64,000 nucleotides of DNA from Lodderomyces elongisporus (lineage: Eukaryota > Ascomycota > Pichiomycetes > Serinales > Debaryomycetaceae). Under the pieces are notes generated by a model that was not told the DNA's origin, made no database searches, and saw only the letters and a program-made list of their open reading frames with translations. The stretch lies in contig NC_083675.1 in the NCBI RefSeq assembly GCF_030384665.1, positions 1,112,001 to 1,176,000 of the forward strand, given 5' to 3'. Shown in pieces: positions 1 to 10,953 of this stretch; position 1 is the stretch's first letter; each line of letters opens with the position of its first letter. Made by a program: the position numbers and the translations under genes.

Positions 1-1976
1 GAAGTAGAGTCCACTGCATCCTCGTTGGAAATACCCATCAATTTTGATACACCTGCCTCGGTCCGCAACTCTTCCAACTTGGCAAAATCAGCAGGAGTCA
101 AGATCCTATTGGAAAGCAATTCGTTCATGGCATCTTGAGCAGATTTTGCAGCCTGAACTGGTTCTTGAAGTTTTTGCTTCTTTCTTGGCCTTTCGTTGTC
201 GTCACTATCCTCTCCCTTCTCCTCCTCCTCCTCCTCATCAGAAGACAACTCCAACTCTGAATCCTCATCCTTTCCATCCGCTTCTTTTTCATCCTCACTG
301 TCTGAGATTTCAATTTCTTTATCCGATTCAACAGTTACCCAGTCACCTTCTACATCGCTTCCATCACCTCCATCCTCATCGTCAACTTCCCAGTTGGCAT
401 CATCGTTTTCATCTTCGTCTCCATTGATCCCTTGCTCTTCCTTCCATTTTGCCAACAACTCCAATCCTGGAATTCCAGTAACACTTTGTTCAACACCATA
501 TTGAGGACCTCTAGGTTTACTCTTGTCTCCCTTTTGAAGTTCCATACTTGCAGTCTTTCCACGATCTTTTCTGAGCAACATCTCCGGAGCAATTTCTCTG
601 TATAACGAGATCAATGACCTTGCAGCCATCATTACTGCTTTAGACTTGGATCCTTTATATTCAGTCAAATCCTGAAGCAATGGAGCATCAATGGCTAACG
701 GAGCACGTGCCAAGATTTCACGTATAGTATTTATACCAGCGGAAGCAACTTCTGCAGCAACACCATCACTAACAAACTCATTGGCAATCTTTCTCACAAC
801 AATCTCAATGTTTTCTGGTGGCACCAAATCGTGCGAGGCTTGTGCAGCTGCAGCCATAATTTGAGTAACGTTTCTTTGTTTTGGTGTAAGGTATTTCAAG
901 AAAAACGTGTAAATACCCAAAACAATCAATTTGTGGGTACCGATCAACCTCGAAATAAGATTCATAAACATGATTTTCTGATCAAGATCAAACTTGTTGC
1001 TATTCTTGGAGCTCAAATGGTTATCAAATAATTGTTCAGCAAAGCCTTGTGGGTCTCTTAGCAAATGGATAGCTGAGAAATTCAAATACGTTGCTGAATG
1101 CTTGGCACTCAGCTTCTTCTTCATTTGTTTCACCGCTTGTTCCAATTTTTTTCCTCTCCTTGATGATTTCTTATTCACTTCCATCTTGTGCTTCAACGCA
1201 CTCATATCAAACCCATCTTCATCACTCGAATCATCTTCAAAATTCTCTTCTCTTTCCTTATCTGCACCCAAAAAGAACTTGGCACCAGCAATAGCAACTT
1301 TGGCATCTGGGTGCAAGGCAGCTTGAGTCATGATTTCAACTGTTCGTGAATCATCCCAAATACCCCTTCTCCATAACTCTCTAGTGACTTTTGTTGCCCA
1401 TAAACCTTGAGTATCTTTTTGCTCCAATAAGTTAAACAACAATGCTTGGGTAGATTTATTTAATCGCTGGTTTTTTGTACCAGTATTAACAGATTTCAAA
1501 AGCGAAATTAATGTAGAGTAAATTTGACGCCTCATTTGCTTTACATGCAATCCAGCATGACTTGCACCTGTAGCATATGCGGTCAACAACGGAAAAATCG
1601 TTTGGATCAAACTTTCAGCCGTGATTATATCTTTATTTCTCAACATTGTCAAACATTGAATGATCTTTTCACGTAACTCTGGTGCAAGGTTTCGATGATT
1701 AGCAAGTAATATAGTTTTCAACTCTTCAGGAAAATTGGCAGTCTCTTTCAGATAACAGCTACATACTGCCGAAAGAAATCCAATAAGCTCAATAAACTCT
1801 GTTGTGGAGTTGGAGTCTGTTCCAGTGGGGTTTTCCAAATATAAATCTCGAAGCGATTCATAATGCGAATATTGTTGTAAAAATTCTTCATGGTAAGATT
1901 CTGGATCTTTTTTCACAACATTTTGTAACAAAATAATGTTTGTTGGGAGCACAGCAGCTCTCCTAAGTTTACCCAT
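1..1976 (-). CDS. SDA1: Sda1-like 60S ribosome biogenesis protein (3' end beyond window)
   Basis: Sda1 is a nucleolar/nuclear protein needed for 60S pre-ribosome maturation and export, and for G1 passage and actin organisation. The start is the ATG at 1976 ([14 protein letters not shown]). The frame stays open for 658 codons and leaves the window at base 1, so about the last 100 residues are missing compared with the roughly 770-residue yeast protein. The N-terminal half is helical and HEAT-like. A Lys-rich segment lies near the middle ([20 protein letters not shown], near bases 1110-1170). The C-terminal part has the very acidic Asp/Glu/Ser stretch expected of Sda1, encoded around 210-440, followed by a basic RPRKKQK patch. 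It is followed upstream by BRF1 on the same strand, 334 bp away. The family call is by recognition of overall sequence; no search was run. Confidence 0.88.
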   Translation of the reverse strand, partial: MGKLRRAAVLPTNIILLQNVVKKDPESYHEEFLQQYSHYESLRDLYLENPTGTDSNSTTEFIELIGFLSAVCSCYLKETANFPEELKTILLANHRNLAPELREKIIQCLTMLRNKDIITAESLIQTIFPLLTAYATGASHAGLHVKQMRRQIYSTLISLLKSVNTGTKNQRLNKSTQALLFNLLEQKDTQGLWATKVTRELWRRGIWDDSRTVEIMTQAALHPDAKVAIAGAKFFLGADKEREENFEDDSSDEDGFDMSALKHKMEVNKKSSRRGKKLEQAVKQMKKKLSAKHSATYLNFSAIHLLRDPQGFAEQLFDNHLSSKNSNKFDLDQKIMFMNLISRLIGTHKLIVLGIYTFFLKYLTPKQRNVTQIMAAAAQASHDLVPPENIEIVVRKIANEFVSDGVAAEVASAGINTIREILARAPLAIDAPLLQDLTEYKGSKSKAVMMAARSLISLYREIAPEMLLRKDRGKTASMELQKGDKSKPRGPQYGVEQSVTGIPGLELLAKWKEEQGINGDEDENDDANWEVDDEDGGDGSDVEGDWVTVESDKEIEISDSEDEKEADGKDEDSELELSSDEEEEEEKGEDSDDNERPRKKQKLQEPVQAAKSAQDAMNELLSNRILTPADFAKLEELRTEAGVSKLMGISNEDAVDST

Positions 1977-2310
1977 TCCTGATAGCTATATTCTAAAATA
2001 AGAATAACAATAAGATTAGCAATACCACTAAAAAAAAATAAAAAATAAAGGTGTTTTGTTAGTGTTGAAGGAGAAAGAGATTGTTGATAATCTCATCCAT
2101 TTTCTTTGCGTTACTAAATTTTATTAAACTTTCATAAAGCGATGCCCTGCGATGCATGAAAAAGAGGTAGCGCTTTATCTTATCGTACCCGCAGATTGCA
2201 TTCTACACTTCAATTTAATAAAGCATACTAATAAACATTCTTACAAATATTCTTACAAATGTATATTATACACACTCTCAGAAACGCATCTTATCATTTG
2301 TAAACTAATT
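1977..2310. other. Intergenic: SDA1 promoter and BRF1 3' end
   Basis: This 334-bp AT-rich spacer lies between two minus-strand genes. It holds an A-rich run near 2030-2048 and a paired GCGATGC-type element near 2141-2157. The segment around 2090-2100 resembles a PAC-type ribosome-biogenesis promoter element but does not match it fully. No ORF or RNA gene was seen. Confidence 0.5.
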
Positions 2311-3963
2311 CTAAAATTTGTCACCAAATAGGCCTTGCAAAGACTCGTAGTTGATTTTCTTTGAAACAGATGTCTTTGAGAGAAACATTTTGGTACTATC
2401 GGCAGCGCTTCTGGGCGTCCCATCTTCATCCAACACGATATCACCAATTTCCTTCTGCAATTCAGGCGGAATAGAATTTCTTGGCTTCTTTCGTCGAGGT
2501 CCGCCATTACTGGCAGATGTATTACCAGTTAACTCATCCGCTTCTTGCTTCAACCTCTTTCGTTCTTGTTCTATCATATAATCGTGATTCAAACTTGTCC
2601 ATATCCTTTCTTTCATTGCCACTTCCTCGGGTGTCATTTGGCTCTCTTCAACAATTGCATCGTCATCATCGGAATTAAGCTCAACCTCAGACGAAACTAA
2701 TTTGAGAACATCATCGGTGGTAGGAAGGTTCTTGACCAAATTTTTGGGCCAGTTAATATTCCAAATCTCATTGTCATCTGCATCTTTCAGGTCCTGTGAT
2801 AATTCATGGGGCGTCTTGTACAACGAGCCCTCCATCTTGTTTCTCTTCAACTGTAATATTCTGTCAATCTGTTCATTGATCAACTTCTTATCTATAGTAA
2901 TATCGCTCATTATTGTGTTCAAAATCACTTGTTTTTGTTGCTCTTCGGCACTCAACTGGTTCAAGTATTTTTTCCGTTCCTCCGCACTCATGCTCTCCAA
3001 TTCATCAAATGTTTGCTGCTGTTTTTGTTGTAGTCGTCTAGCAATTTTTTGCTCATTTAACCTGTTCTTGTCAAAGGAAGGCGGGTTTGAACTTTCCACC
3101 TCAGTTTCATTTCTAAAGCTTTCAACAGATAATTGCGCTGCTTTAGTCTTTTTGAATTCATTTAATCTTCTTTGCAACGTTTCCTCTCCAACGTGTGAAA
3201 TGGCAACGATTTCCGAGTGACTTCGACGGAAATTGTTCATTCTAGCTGCTAACAAGACACATGCACCAGCAATACCTGCTGGACGTCTACCTTCATGGAT
3301 CCAATCGGCAGACATTCGATGCGCTAGCTTGACTGCATCCTTGGCAACTTTTGTAGTCTTGTCTCCGAAATCTAGCTTCTCGACAAAGTGCTGTATAAAT
3401 AAAGAAGGGTCAGCTAGAGGCAAAGACGTGATGTGCAATGCTTTAACCATCTTGAGAAAAGTAGCACCTAGCGAGTACACAGAAATTTGCAACCGTGAAC
3501 TAAAATCAATAAGCATATGGTGAGTTCTCTCTTTACGACAGGCGACATACAAACAAGTTGCCAAAACGTTATTTGATCTTCTTCCCTGGACAAAGTTCAT
3601 AGTTAAAGCTAACTTGAACCACTCTCCCGCGGCATCGGCAATGAAATCAGCAATCTTTAACGCAGCTGCTAGTCTCCTTATCTTTCTTTTACCATTACTA
3701 ATGGTCTGTTCTCTACTCTCCATCGCGTTTTGTCTCCCACCGGCAAATGTCGCTCTTGCTTGATCGGCTCCAACCATAGCACCCTGGACCATAGCGGAAC
3801 CAGATGAGGACTCACCAAACTGCACCTCGGAAACAATCGGATTCTCTTCTAGAACAGTACCACATCGAGTACATGAAACGTCTCCAGCTGCCGTGTATCT
3901 GTTAACGTCAAACAGTGTGTGGCCACAGTTGACACATTTTCGCTGCTTTCTCACTTTACTCAT
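2311..3963 (-). CDS. BRF1: TFIIIB subunit Brf1 (TFIIB-related factor)
   Basis: Brf1 joins TBP and Bdp1 to form TFIIIB, which recruits RNA polymerase III to tRNA and 5S genes. The 550-residue protein starts with a zinc ribbon (CVNCGH...CTRCG, Cys10/13/31/34). Two TFIIB-type cyclin folds follow, at roughly residues 85-275; the first contains GRRSNNVLATCLYVACRKE and the second GRRPAGIAGACVLLAAR. A Gln/Lys-rich linker comes next. The C-terminal Brf1-specific TBP/Bdp1-binding region is about residues 380-470 and includes DNEIWNINWPKNL. Length is close to the usual 550-600. The ATG at 3961-3963 directly precedes the zinc ribbon, which fixes the start. BRF1 is divergent from the DUF202 gene across 504 bp. 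Confidence 0.95.
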   Translation of the reverse strand: MSKVRKQRKCVNCGHTLFDVNRYTAAGDVSCTRCGTVLEENPIVSEVQFGESSSGSAMVQGAMVGADQARATFAGGRQNAMESREQTISNGKRKIRRLAAALKIADFIADAAGEWFKLALTMNFVQGRRSNNVLATCLYVACRKERTHHMLIDFSSRLQISVYSLGATFLKMVKALHITSLPLADPSLFIQHFVEKLDFGDKTTKVAKDAVKLAHRMSADWIHEGRRPAGIAGACVLLAARMNNFRRSHSEIVAISHVGEETLQRRLNEFKKTKAAQLSVESFRNETEVESSNPPSFDKNRLNEQKIARRLQQKQQQTFDELESMSAEERKKYLNQLSAEEQQKQVILNTIMSDITIDKKLINEQIDRILQLKRNKMEGSLYKTPHELSQDLKDADDNEIWNINWPKNLVKNLPTTDDVLKLVSSEVELNSDDDDAIVEESQMTPEEVAMKERIWTSLNHDYMIEQERKRLKQEADELTGNTSASNGGPRRKKPRNSIPPELQKEIGDIVLDEDGTPRSAADSTKMFLSKTSVSKKINYESLQGLFGDKF

Positions 3964-4467
3964 GATAAATACAGTGGTTGGTGTTGTTTGCGTTTATTGG
4001 TGAGGTTCTCAGTCTATGCAATGTATGAATTTTTTTACAATGCTGGGATGCTGGGATGTTGGGATGCTGGGATGGTTTGATGTTGTTATGTAGCGTATCT
4101 AATCCTAATCTTTTAATGTGAGAAGAAGGGCAGCGAAGGGTGGGACAGCCTAGGGAAGGGAAGGGGGGAGTTCTAATATAATAGGAGTAAAAGGCCAAAC
4201 AAATTAAATTAAAAAAAAAAAAAAACAAAAAATGAATAAAGAGGGAAAATAAAAATAAATAGAGAGAAAAAGAGAGAACTGGAACCGAGAACTAAGTGCA
4301 CCTTAAACAGCGGCTGGATCTTAAGGATTATTCAAGAAAAGAGTAAATTAAAGCCCCAAAGAAAAAAACAAGAATTATAACATAAAATAAAATAAAATAA
4401 AACAAAAGATTCTGGAACTTTTTCTCTATATTGTGTAACAATTATAAGGTCAATAGCACAGTTAAAC
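3964..4467. other. Divergent promoter region BRF1 / DUF202 gene
   Basis: The region contains a short tandem repeat of GGGATGCT/GGGATGTT units (about 4043-4076), a purine-rich G block (about 4125-4170), A-tracts near 4208-4245 and an AAAAT/AAAATA repeat around 4380-4400. No gene was seen. Confidence 0.5.
4043..4076. repeat. Degenerate 8-bp GGGATGCT tandem repeat
   Basis: Four near-identical GGGATG(C/T)T units in a row lie in the divergent BRF1/DUF202 promoter, about 100 bp upstream of BRF1. Confidence 0.7.
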
Positions 4468-5103
4468 ATGAGCCAACGTCTAGTACAGGACCAAGATCGA
4501 AATCAAGATCAGGACGACTCACTCATCGAAGCTTTTAGAGGACCAGATGGTGGACAATCTACAGGAATACTTGTTAAAGATAATGGAACTCAATTGAAGA
4601 ATCTGAACCACAAAAAGAAATCACTACCACCATTCTCTCGTGTGGACTCTAATAATGCCACAGTTTTAGATAATTTCCCATACAACTTGGTGATGAAAGT
4701 AACCACATCGGAGCCTAGGGATGTTTTACAATCAGAAAGGACTTGTCTAACATTTATACGGTTCTCAACTGCATTGTTTTTCACAGCATTGGGGATAATT
4801 TTGGGGTTTAAATTGGACACGTCGGGAAAGACACCGAATAGCACACCGGATAATGGCAACCCCATCTTCAGTCACTCTAAATTCTCCAAGGCTGCCTCAT
4901 TTATTCTATTGGTATTGGCATTGTTTGTGTTGATTTTAAGTGCCGTCAATTACTTTATAACAATTCATCGGTATGCAAAGAGGAAAATTGAAACGTATAA
5001 TTTCAACAATCTAACAACTGTCATTTGTATGACGGTGATTGTACTTACTTTAGGTGTGATAAATATCGTGATGATTATTGAAGGATACATAGAAGATAGG
5101 TGA
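4468..5103 (+). CDS. DUF202-family membrane protein
   Basis: This 211-residue protein has a hydrophilic N-terminus and three predicted membrane spans, at about residues 97-118, 141-165 and 183-207. The segment DVLQSERTCLTFIRFSTALF carries the E-R-T-x-L-x-x-x-R signature of DUF202 (YidH-like/Vtc1-related) proteins, placed just before the first span as in the family. Members are small membrane proteins of mostly unknown role; in the Vtc1/Vtc4 relatives the domain belongs to vacuolar polyphosphate polymerase. This protein has no SPX or catalytic domain, so a role in polyphosphate is not implied. The N-terminus contains a short D-Q-D-R-N-Q-D-Q-D repeat. The gene is divergent from BRF1. Confidence 0.8.
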   Translation: MSQRLVQDQDRNQDQDDSLIEAFRGPDGGQSTGILVKDNGTQLKNLNHKKKSLPPFSRVDSNNATVLDNFPYNLVMKVTTSEPRDVLQSERTCLTFIRFSTALFFTALGIILGFKLDTSGKTPNSTPDNGNPIFSHSKFSKAASFILLVLALFVLILSAVNYFITIHRYAKRKIETYNFNNLTTVICMTVIVLTLGVINIVMIIEGYIEDR

Positions 5104-5308
5104 ATGAGAGTTATTTACAAAGAAAGAAAAGAAAAGAAAAGAACAAATGAAAAATGGAGAGGAAAATAATGTATTTACTAGTATTGACCAATTGAGCAGA
5201 CCAATTGAGTATGTTTGTTTATTTTTTTTTTTTTCTTTTACTTTAGTTACCCAAGTTGTTTAAATTCTCTTACCTTACTCAAGTCACTGAATCACTCGCA
5301 TTTAACTT
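5104..5308. terminator. Convergent 3' region, DUF202 gene / DBP8
   Basis: This 205-bp spacer between convergent genes is rich in AAAAG units (5117-5145) and T-tracts (5221-5240), and has a TTTAAC triplication at about 5300-5320 running into the DBP8 stop. It most likely holds both polyadenylation regions. Confidence 0.5.
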
Positions 5309-6643
5309 TTAACTTTTAACTTTCTTCACCTTTTTCTGTTGCCTCTTACCACTGGGCTCTTCAACTGCCCTTTTTTTCTTATTCACTTTTCTTCGTTCAC
5401 CAAAGCTTTCCTTATCCATATCCAGCATCGCTTCCCTTTTCGCCGTTGTGGCTTTTTGTAACGAGTCATTAATCACTTTGTCGTCATCAACGCCTTCCAA
5501 CAATTCCATCTTTTTATTAATTCTCTCTTCAATGCTTTCTATTCGCTCAATGTCCTTTTCACCAATAATACTTATAGCATCACCTTTTCTTCCCGCTCTT
5601 GCTGTTCTACCAACTCTGTGAATGAAATCGTCTGGGTCAGCTGGTATGTCAAAATTAACAACCAATTCAACTGTTGGAATATCCAAACCTCTCGAAGCAA
5701 CATCCGTGGCAATCAATATTCGTGCCGCGCCGGCTTTGAATCTATGTAGCGAGTTTGTTCTTTCAGTTTGGGGCATTTCAGAATGTAACGATGCAACTTT
5801 GAACTCTAATTTACGCAACATTCGCCTCAAGACTTCGGCGGTCATTGTACGGTTTACAAACACCACTGCTGTAGATTCTTCATATTTAGGGAGTTTTAAA
5901 ATTGATGTCAAGTAGGCTTCTTTGACATAGGAGGGGACAAAGACATACATTGTAGATAATGTCTTTGGAATTGCGATTTGATCGACTCCTGCATCGACTT
6001 GATGCAAAAAGACAGGTAATTTACCCTCTGCTCTTGGCTTGTCCTTTAATGCCTTAACAGCATCAGTCACTGTTGCTGTGAATAACAATGTCTGTCTTTT
6101 CTCACTTGGAGGCAAGATTGTAAAACATCTTTGCAAGTCACTGCCAAAACTATTGCTCAATAACCGATCAGCTTCATCCAAAACAAGATACTTAATTCTT
6201 CTCAAACCAGAAACAGTTTCTTCTCCACTATTCAAGATATGATCGGCAAGTCTTCCAGGGGTAGCAATTACGAAGTGGGGCTTTTTCTGCAACTCCAAAG
6301 TCTGCTTAACAAAATCCTCACCTCCAACAACAACACAAACCTTGATATTCATCAGTGCGCCCAATGCGGCAAATTGCTCGGCAATCTGTAATGCCAACTC
6401 TCTAGTGGGTGTCAAGATCAACCCAAAAATTCCAAATGGATCTTGTGACCATTGTGTAAGCATGGGTGCGGCAAATGCAATCGTCTTACCAGAACCTGTT
6501 TTGGCACCACCAATGCAATCTCGACCTTTAAGAATTTCAGGTATACATGCAGATTGAATCGAAGTAGGCGAGTGTATTTTCATTGCCTCAAGAGACTCAC
6601 TGAGCCATTTGGCAACCCCGAGTTCCTTAAATGACTGTGGCAT
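5309..6643 (-). CDS. DBP8: DEAD-box RNA helicase Dbp8
   Basis: Dbp8 is a nucleolar ATP-dependent RNA helicase required for 18S rRNA processing in the small-subunit processome, where it is stimulated by Esf2. All DEAD-box motifs are visible in the 444-residue protein: the Q motif region (SPTSIQ, residues 25-30), Walker A AKTGSGKT (47-54), PTRELA (79-84), TPGRL (128-132), DEAD (156-159), FTAT in motif III and HRVGRTARAGR in motif VI. The Lys/Arg-rich C-terminus (KRQQKKVKKVKS) fits nucleolar targeting. Length matches yeast Dbp8 (about 430). Assignment to Dbp8 rather than another DEAD-box paralogue rests on the short N-terminus and overall resemblance. Confidence 0.9.
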   Translation of the reverse strand: MPQSFKELGVAKWLSESLEAMKIHSPTSIQSACIPEILKGRDCIGGAKTGSGKTIAFAAPMLTQWSQDPFGIFGLILTPTRELALQIAEQFAALGALMNIKVCVVVGGEDFVKQTLELQKKPHFVIATPGRLADHILNSGEETVSGLRRIKYLVLDEADRLLSNSFGSDLQRCFTILPPSEKRQTLLFTATVTDAVKALKDKPRAEGKLPVFLHQVDAGVDQIAIPKTLSTMYVFVPSYVKEAYLTSILKLPKYEESTAVVFVNRTMTAEVLRRMLRKLEFKVASLHSEMPQTERTNSLHRFKAGAARILIATDVASRGLDIPTVELVVNFDIPADPDDFIHRVGRTARAGRKGDAISIIGEKDIERIESIEERINKKMELLEGVDDDKVINDSLQKATTAKREAMLDMDKESFGERRKVNKKKRAVEEPSGKRQQKKVKKVKS

Positions 6644-7167
6644 GATACGTGTGTTGAGTGTGCTGGAATAATGAATATAGATCTAGAAATGTTCATACAT
6701 ATATTTATATATTTATATATATATATATATATATGATAAAGGAATTCAAGAGTTTAATTGATAACGGGAGTACAAGCTTAATAGTGATGAGCATCGCACA
6801 ATATGTAGCAAAAAACGAAAAAGAGAAAAGAGAAAAATCAAAGATCAAGAAAACGAATATTTGCGGCGCGCAAAGTAAATAAGTAGCTATGTATATATAT
6901 ACATATTTCGTATCGATCTCCAGAATGTACTGAAATTCCGCTTTTCTTGAAAAAAAGTTGTTGGTACATCTACAGCTGGCAAAACTCCCTTTCCTTTGCT
7001 GTGCTAATCAATTTACTAATAGAGTATACCATAGATTTATACACTTGATCAAAAGAAGAAAAAGAAAAGAGTAGGCCAAGGAGAAATAACTAGCAAAGAA
7101 CAAAAACAAAGGGAAATAAAATCAAAAAACAAAAAAACAAAAAAGAGAAACAAGGCTGCTGTTGATT
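6644..7167. other. Divergent promoter region DBP8 / MTG2
   Basis: The region contains an (AT)n tract at about 6700-6735, a second AT block at about 6888-6905, and an A-rich leader before MTG2 (7050-7150). The sequence GTGATGAGCATCGC near 6785-6798 partly resembles a PAC element. The short ORF here lies across the AT repeat and is not credible. Confidence 0.5.
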
Positions 7168-8820
7168 ATGAGTTTACGTCGTTGCCTTCATTATACCAGA
7201 AGATTGCAAAACTTGTCGCAAGATGCACTGATACCACCAACCAGTTATAAGTTTCATGATAAGTTTCCACAGTCCACGGCGAATCAAGTAGTGATTAAAA
7301 AGACTATTACCAATCTACAAGATTCTCTGCAGACAATGAAATTGACTCAACTTGAAGAAAATCCATTAGAGGAAAGTTTAGACACAAATTTGGAGAAAGC
7401 CTCAGTTGCTACTAAGCCGCAAATTCGAAATTTTATCAGTGTAGCAGATTACTTCTCAGGTAACCAGCACCATCTTCATCATGTATTTTATTCCAACTTG
7501 ATCAATGAGCGATCTCGTCGTGCGCAAAAGATTGAGCACAAGAAGTTTATTGATTTAAAGATTATTAAATGTTCTACGGGAGCTGGTGGTAATGGATGTG
7601 TTGCCTTTTTCCGGGATAACTTGACTACCCTGGGTCCTGCCGATGGAGGAGATGGTGGTTCTGGTGGGAATGTTTATGTCAAAGTTGTTGATTCCGGACA
7701 TAATTCCTTGCATTATATTCAGCGAGCATATGTTGCTAAAAATGGTACACCGGGCAAAGGATCACAATTGGATGGTAAGAATGGAGAAGATGTTGTTATA
7801 GAAGTTCCTGTGGGCACAGTTATTAGATGGATTCCTGATCCAATGGAGTTTAAAAAGCACGTGACTCGGAAAGAGGGAGATGAGTTGGAGGATGTTTATA
7901 TGGAAATGGAATTGGCTCATGAGAATTATGGTGGCTATTTTGATGACTTTAACAGAGTGCAGTTGAGTAGAGATAGTTATAAGCCAGGGGATGGATGGAT
8001 TGTTAAAGAGCACGATCGAGAATATTATGAGGCAAAAGATTATTTCCAGGAGCTTAATAAGAAAGTTTCGAAATATGAAAAAGAGATTGAACATGAGGAA
8101 AGGATGCAAGATCAATTCCCATTATTTGGTTTGGATTGTGATCAAGTTACACAGAAACCTATATTGCTTTTGAGGGGAGGACGTGGTGGGTTAGGAAATA
8201 TGCATTTCATTACTCCCAACATTAGGAATCCCAGGTTTTGCAAGATTGGACGTGCTGGAATCACTGCGCATTTTTTGTTGGAATTGAAATTGATTGCGGA
8301 TTTGGGGCTTGTTGGTTTACCCAATGCTGGGAAGCTGAGTCTTCTTCGAGCTATTTCAAGAGCAAAGCAGAGGGTTGGTGATTGGGAGTTTACTACGTTG
8401 CAGCCCACGATTGGTGTTATTCAGCATCGTATTGACTCTGAGCCATTTACGGTAGCAGATATTCCTGGTATAATTAAGGGTGCTTCAGAAAACAAGGGTA
8501 TGGGTTTGGATTTCTTGCGTCATATTGAAAGGTCTGGAGGGTTGGTGTTTGTAGTGAGTTTGGAACTGGCGGACCCTACCCAAGATTTGAAAACGTTGAT
8601 TGATGAGGTTGGACCTTTGAGGATGAAGGAGAAAAAAGTTTTGGTTGTTGCCACCAAGGCCGACTTGAGTGAGAATGGCGAGAGTTTTAGTGTTTTGAGA
8701 CTGTATTTGAATGAAAATCGTCCTGAATGGAAGATTGTGCCTGTTTGTGCGCCAAACGGAGAGAATATTGAAAGGTGTTTGGATTTGATGAGTGAAGTCG
8801 CCAAGAAAGAAACAAAGTGA
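7168..8820 (+). CDS. MTG2: Mitochondrial Obg-family GTPase Mtg2
   Basis: Mtg2 is an Obg-type GTPase on the matrix face of the inner mitochondrial membrane, needed for assembly of the mitoribosomal large subunit. The start is the ATG at 7168 (MSLRRCLHYTRRLQNL), giving 550 residues with an Arg-rich presequence. The Gly-rich Obg fold begins near residue 128 (STGAGGNGCVAFFRD, then GGDGGSGGNVYV). It is interrupted by an acidic insertion of about 110 residues before LLRGGRGGLGN. The G domain follows: G1 GLPNAGK-[CTG]-S, G3 VADIPG, G4 TKAD. The P-loop Ser that binds magnesium is encoded by CTG at 8335-8337, so it is a Ser only under the CUG-Ser code. Confidence 0.95.
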   Translation: MSLRRCLHYTRRLQNLSQDALIPPTSYKFHDKFPQSTANQVVIKKTITNLQDSLQTMKLTQLEENPLEESLDTNLEKASVATKPQIRNFISVADYFSGNQHHLHHVFYSNLINERSRRAQKIEHKKFIDLKIIKCSTGAGGNGCVAFFRDNLTTLGPADGGDGGSGGNVYVKVVDSGHNSLHYIQRAYVAKNGTPGKGSQLDGKNGEDVVIEVPVGTVIRWIPDPMEFKKHVTRKEGDELEDVYMEMELAHENYGGYFDDFNRVQLSRDSYKPGDGWIVKEHDREYYEAKDYFQELNKKVSKYEKEIEHEERMQDQFPLFGLDCDQVTQKPILLLRGGRGGLGNMHFITPNIRNPRFCKIGRAGITAHFLLELKLIADLGLVGLPNAGKLSLLRAISRAKQRVGDWEFTTLQPTIGVIQHRIDSEPFTVADIPGIIKGASENKGMGLDFLRHIERSGGLVFVVSLELADPTQDLKTLIDEVGPLRMKEKKVLVVATKADLSENGESFSVLRLYLNENRPEWKIVPVCAPNGENIERCLDLMSEVAKKETK

Positions 8821-10083
8821 TTCCAAAGGGCAAGGGGAACAAAGAAAAGGAAAGCAAAAAAACAAAAAAAAAAAAAATTAGAGGAAAAAGTAATAGGAAA
8901 GATAGGTGTAGGTTGATGGATGAAATGTGGTTACAATAAAGATACAATGAAGATACAGTAAAGACATGGTATAGATGCAATGAAAGGTATAGAGTTTGAG
9001 AGAGTATATGTGAGTAGAATGTGGGTAGATTGCTGATAGAATGTAAATAGGTTGCAAATTGTCATATTCATATTCATTACTTTTCTTCCTTGTCTCCAAT
9101 TACAAAGATAATGTGAAAAAGATACATGAAACAGCATTGTTGCCAGAAGAAATAAAATATACAAGGCGTGCGGTTGTCTTTTTTTTTATTTCATTTATCT
9201 TTTTGTTGTATTGTGGCAATCATATGTCAATCTCAAGAATCACGTTTATAAATATTATTTGACACGACGTTGTATTGCATCTTTTGCTGAAGAGCATGAT
9301 GTATATTCTGAAATAGGATTTAGATAAGTAGCTCTTTGCAAAAGAGAAAAGGGGAAAGAATTGATGGGGGAGAAGGCTGAATAAAGAAAAGTGGGGAAGA
9401 CAATAAAACAAGAAGACAAGAAGACAAGAAGATAAAAAGATAAGAAGACTAGAGGGTGCACGAATGCGTTTGAATGAGTATTTGTTCTGCAGAATAAAGG
9501 TATTGCATATATGGGCATTTCCTTCCATAGTGGTTGATGAAACTAAAGTATAATTCCAAAATTTCAACATTTTTTTTTTTTTCAAAAATTCTTTGTTCTT
9601 AAAAGATTCTTTTATTTTATTTCTTCTTTGATGCAGCAATGGTTAAATGTTTTTGTTTCTCCTTACTATTTTTCTTTAGTGAATGTTTTTGTTTTCGACG
9701 ATGATGATGATGATGATGAGCGCATTTCACATTTTTTCCATCTTGTTGAGTTTTTTCCTTCTCTCTCTCTCTTCTTCTCTCTCTCTCTCTCTTCTCTTCT
9801 CTTTTGGTACTGAAAAGGTTGGTCCCCCCACCTCCCCCACTCTTCCCCACCTACATGTACTATTATTTACTACAACTTCTGCCAGTTTTCTTTAAAAATT
9901 ACTTCTTGGCTTAAAGATACTGAAGTACTTATTATTAGATATCACCAGTGATGTATTTACAAGTTGTTTTAAAAAGGAAGACGAGCAGTGAGTAAGAAAA
10001 TAAAAAATAAAAAAGAAAACAAATTAAAAAACAATAAAAAATCCCTCCCCCCCGGCTATAAAAATAGTGTAATACAGCCGAGT

Positions 10084-10100
10084 AGGGTATGCATAACCCT
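10084..10100. promoter_or_regulatory. AGGGT..AACCCT imperfect palindrome (Tbf1-like)
   Basis: AGGGTATGCATAACCCT is an imperfect inverted repeat with a Tbf1-type AACCCT half. The GCATAACCCT core recurs 863 bp downstream. Tbf1 binding is an inference from the motif. Confidence 0.35.
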
Positions 10101-10953
10101 CTTTCTTGAAACTTCACTTGCGTCTTTTCTTCGCAATAGTTATGAACATATAAACTAATGAAATTGGGATAGTAAAGACATTGGATTGAAAGAATGGGGG
10201 ATCATTGGAGAGAAAATTATGTTCGATGGAATATGAAATTTTGGTCTGCAAAAAAAAATTTTTTTATTCTTGCAATTTATTATTTTAGTTCATTCATTCA
10301 TTCTTTCTTTCTTTCTTTCTTCTTCTTTCCCAATGCTGCAACAGATGAGATTTGTTACGTAATTGCATTGACATGACGTAGTATGGGGTATATTACATAA
10401 GCGAGTAGATACAACAAAGATCCAATTCCCGAATTTTTTTATCAAACAAAGTTTTTCATTTTTATTTTCATTCTTATTTTCATTTTTATTCTATATATCT
10501 TTTTCAATTTGATTACGGAGGATTGTAGAGAATAATAGGTATTTTGGTATTGATTGGAATAAGGCTAGTAGTAGAAGCCAAATTTTATTTGAGCAAAATA
10601 TTAAATGTGCACATTGTAGCCTATAGATAGACTAAGAAACCAAAGAAATAGTTGTAGTAGTTGGAGAATAACAACAAAATACAACTTAGATAGAATGTGG
10701 AAGAAAATGTGCTGACCACGTAAACTCGCGGTTCTTGTATGGATGTTGGGTGACTGAGAATTCAGTGGCGCACATTATCAAAAGCTTATCCACAATTTGT
10801 TTGAGCTATAACACTTTAGTTTATGACTTTATAGACTCAAGAGAGACTTTCAAGTCCAATGTGTCTATATACGTATACATGTATATTTAGTCAAACGGAC
10901 TTGAAAATAGAAACAGAATGTGGTTAGTTAACAAAGTAACAGAGAAAGTAGGT

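Noticed and set aside
9617..9895. Overlapping ORFs on both strands around 9.6-9.9 kb
   Set aside because: Driven by GAT and CT microsatellites (poly-Asp, poly-His, Ser/Leu runs); no ordinary protein sequence.
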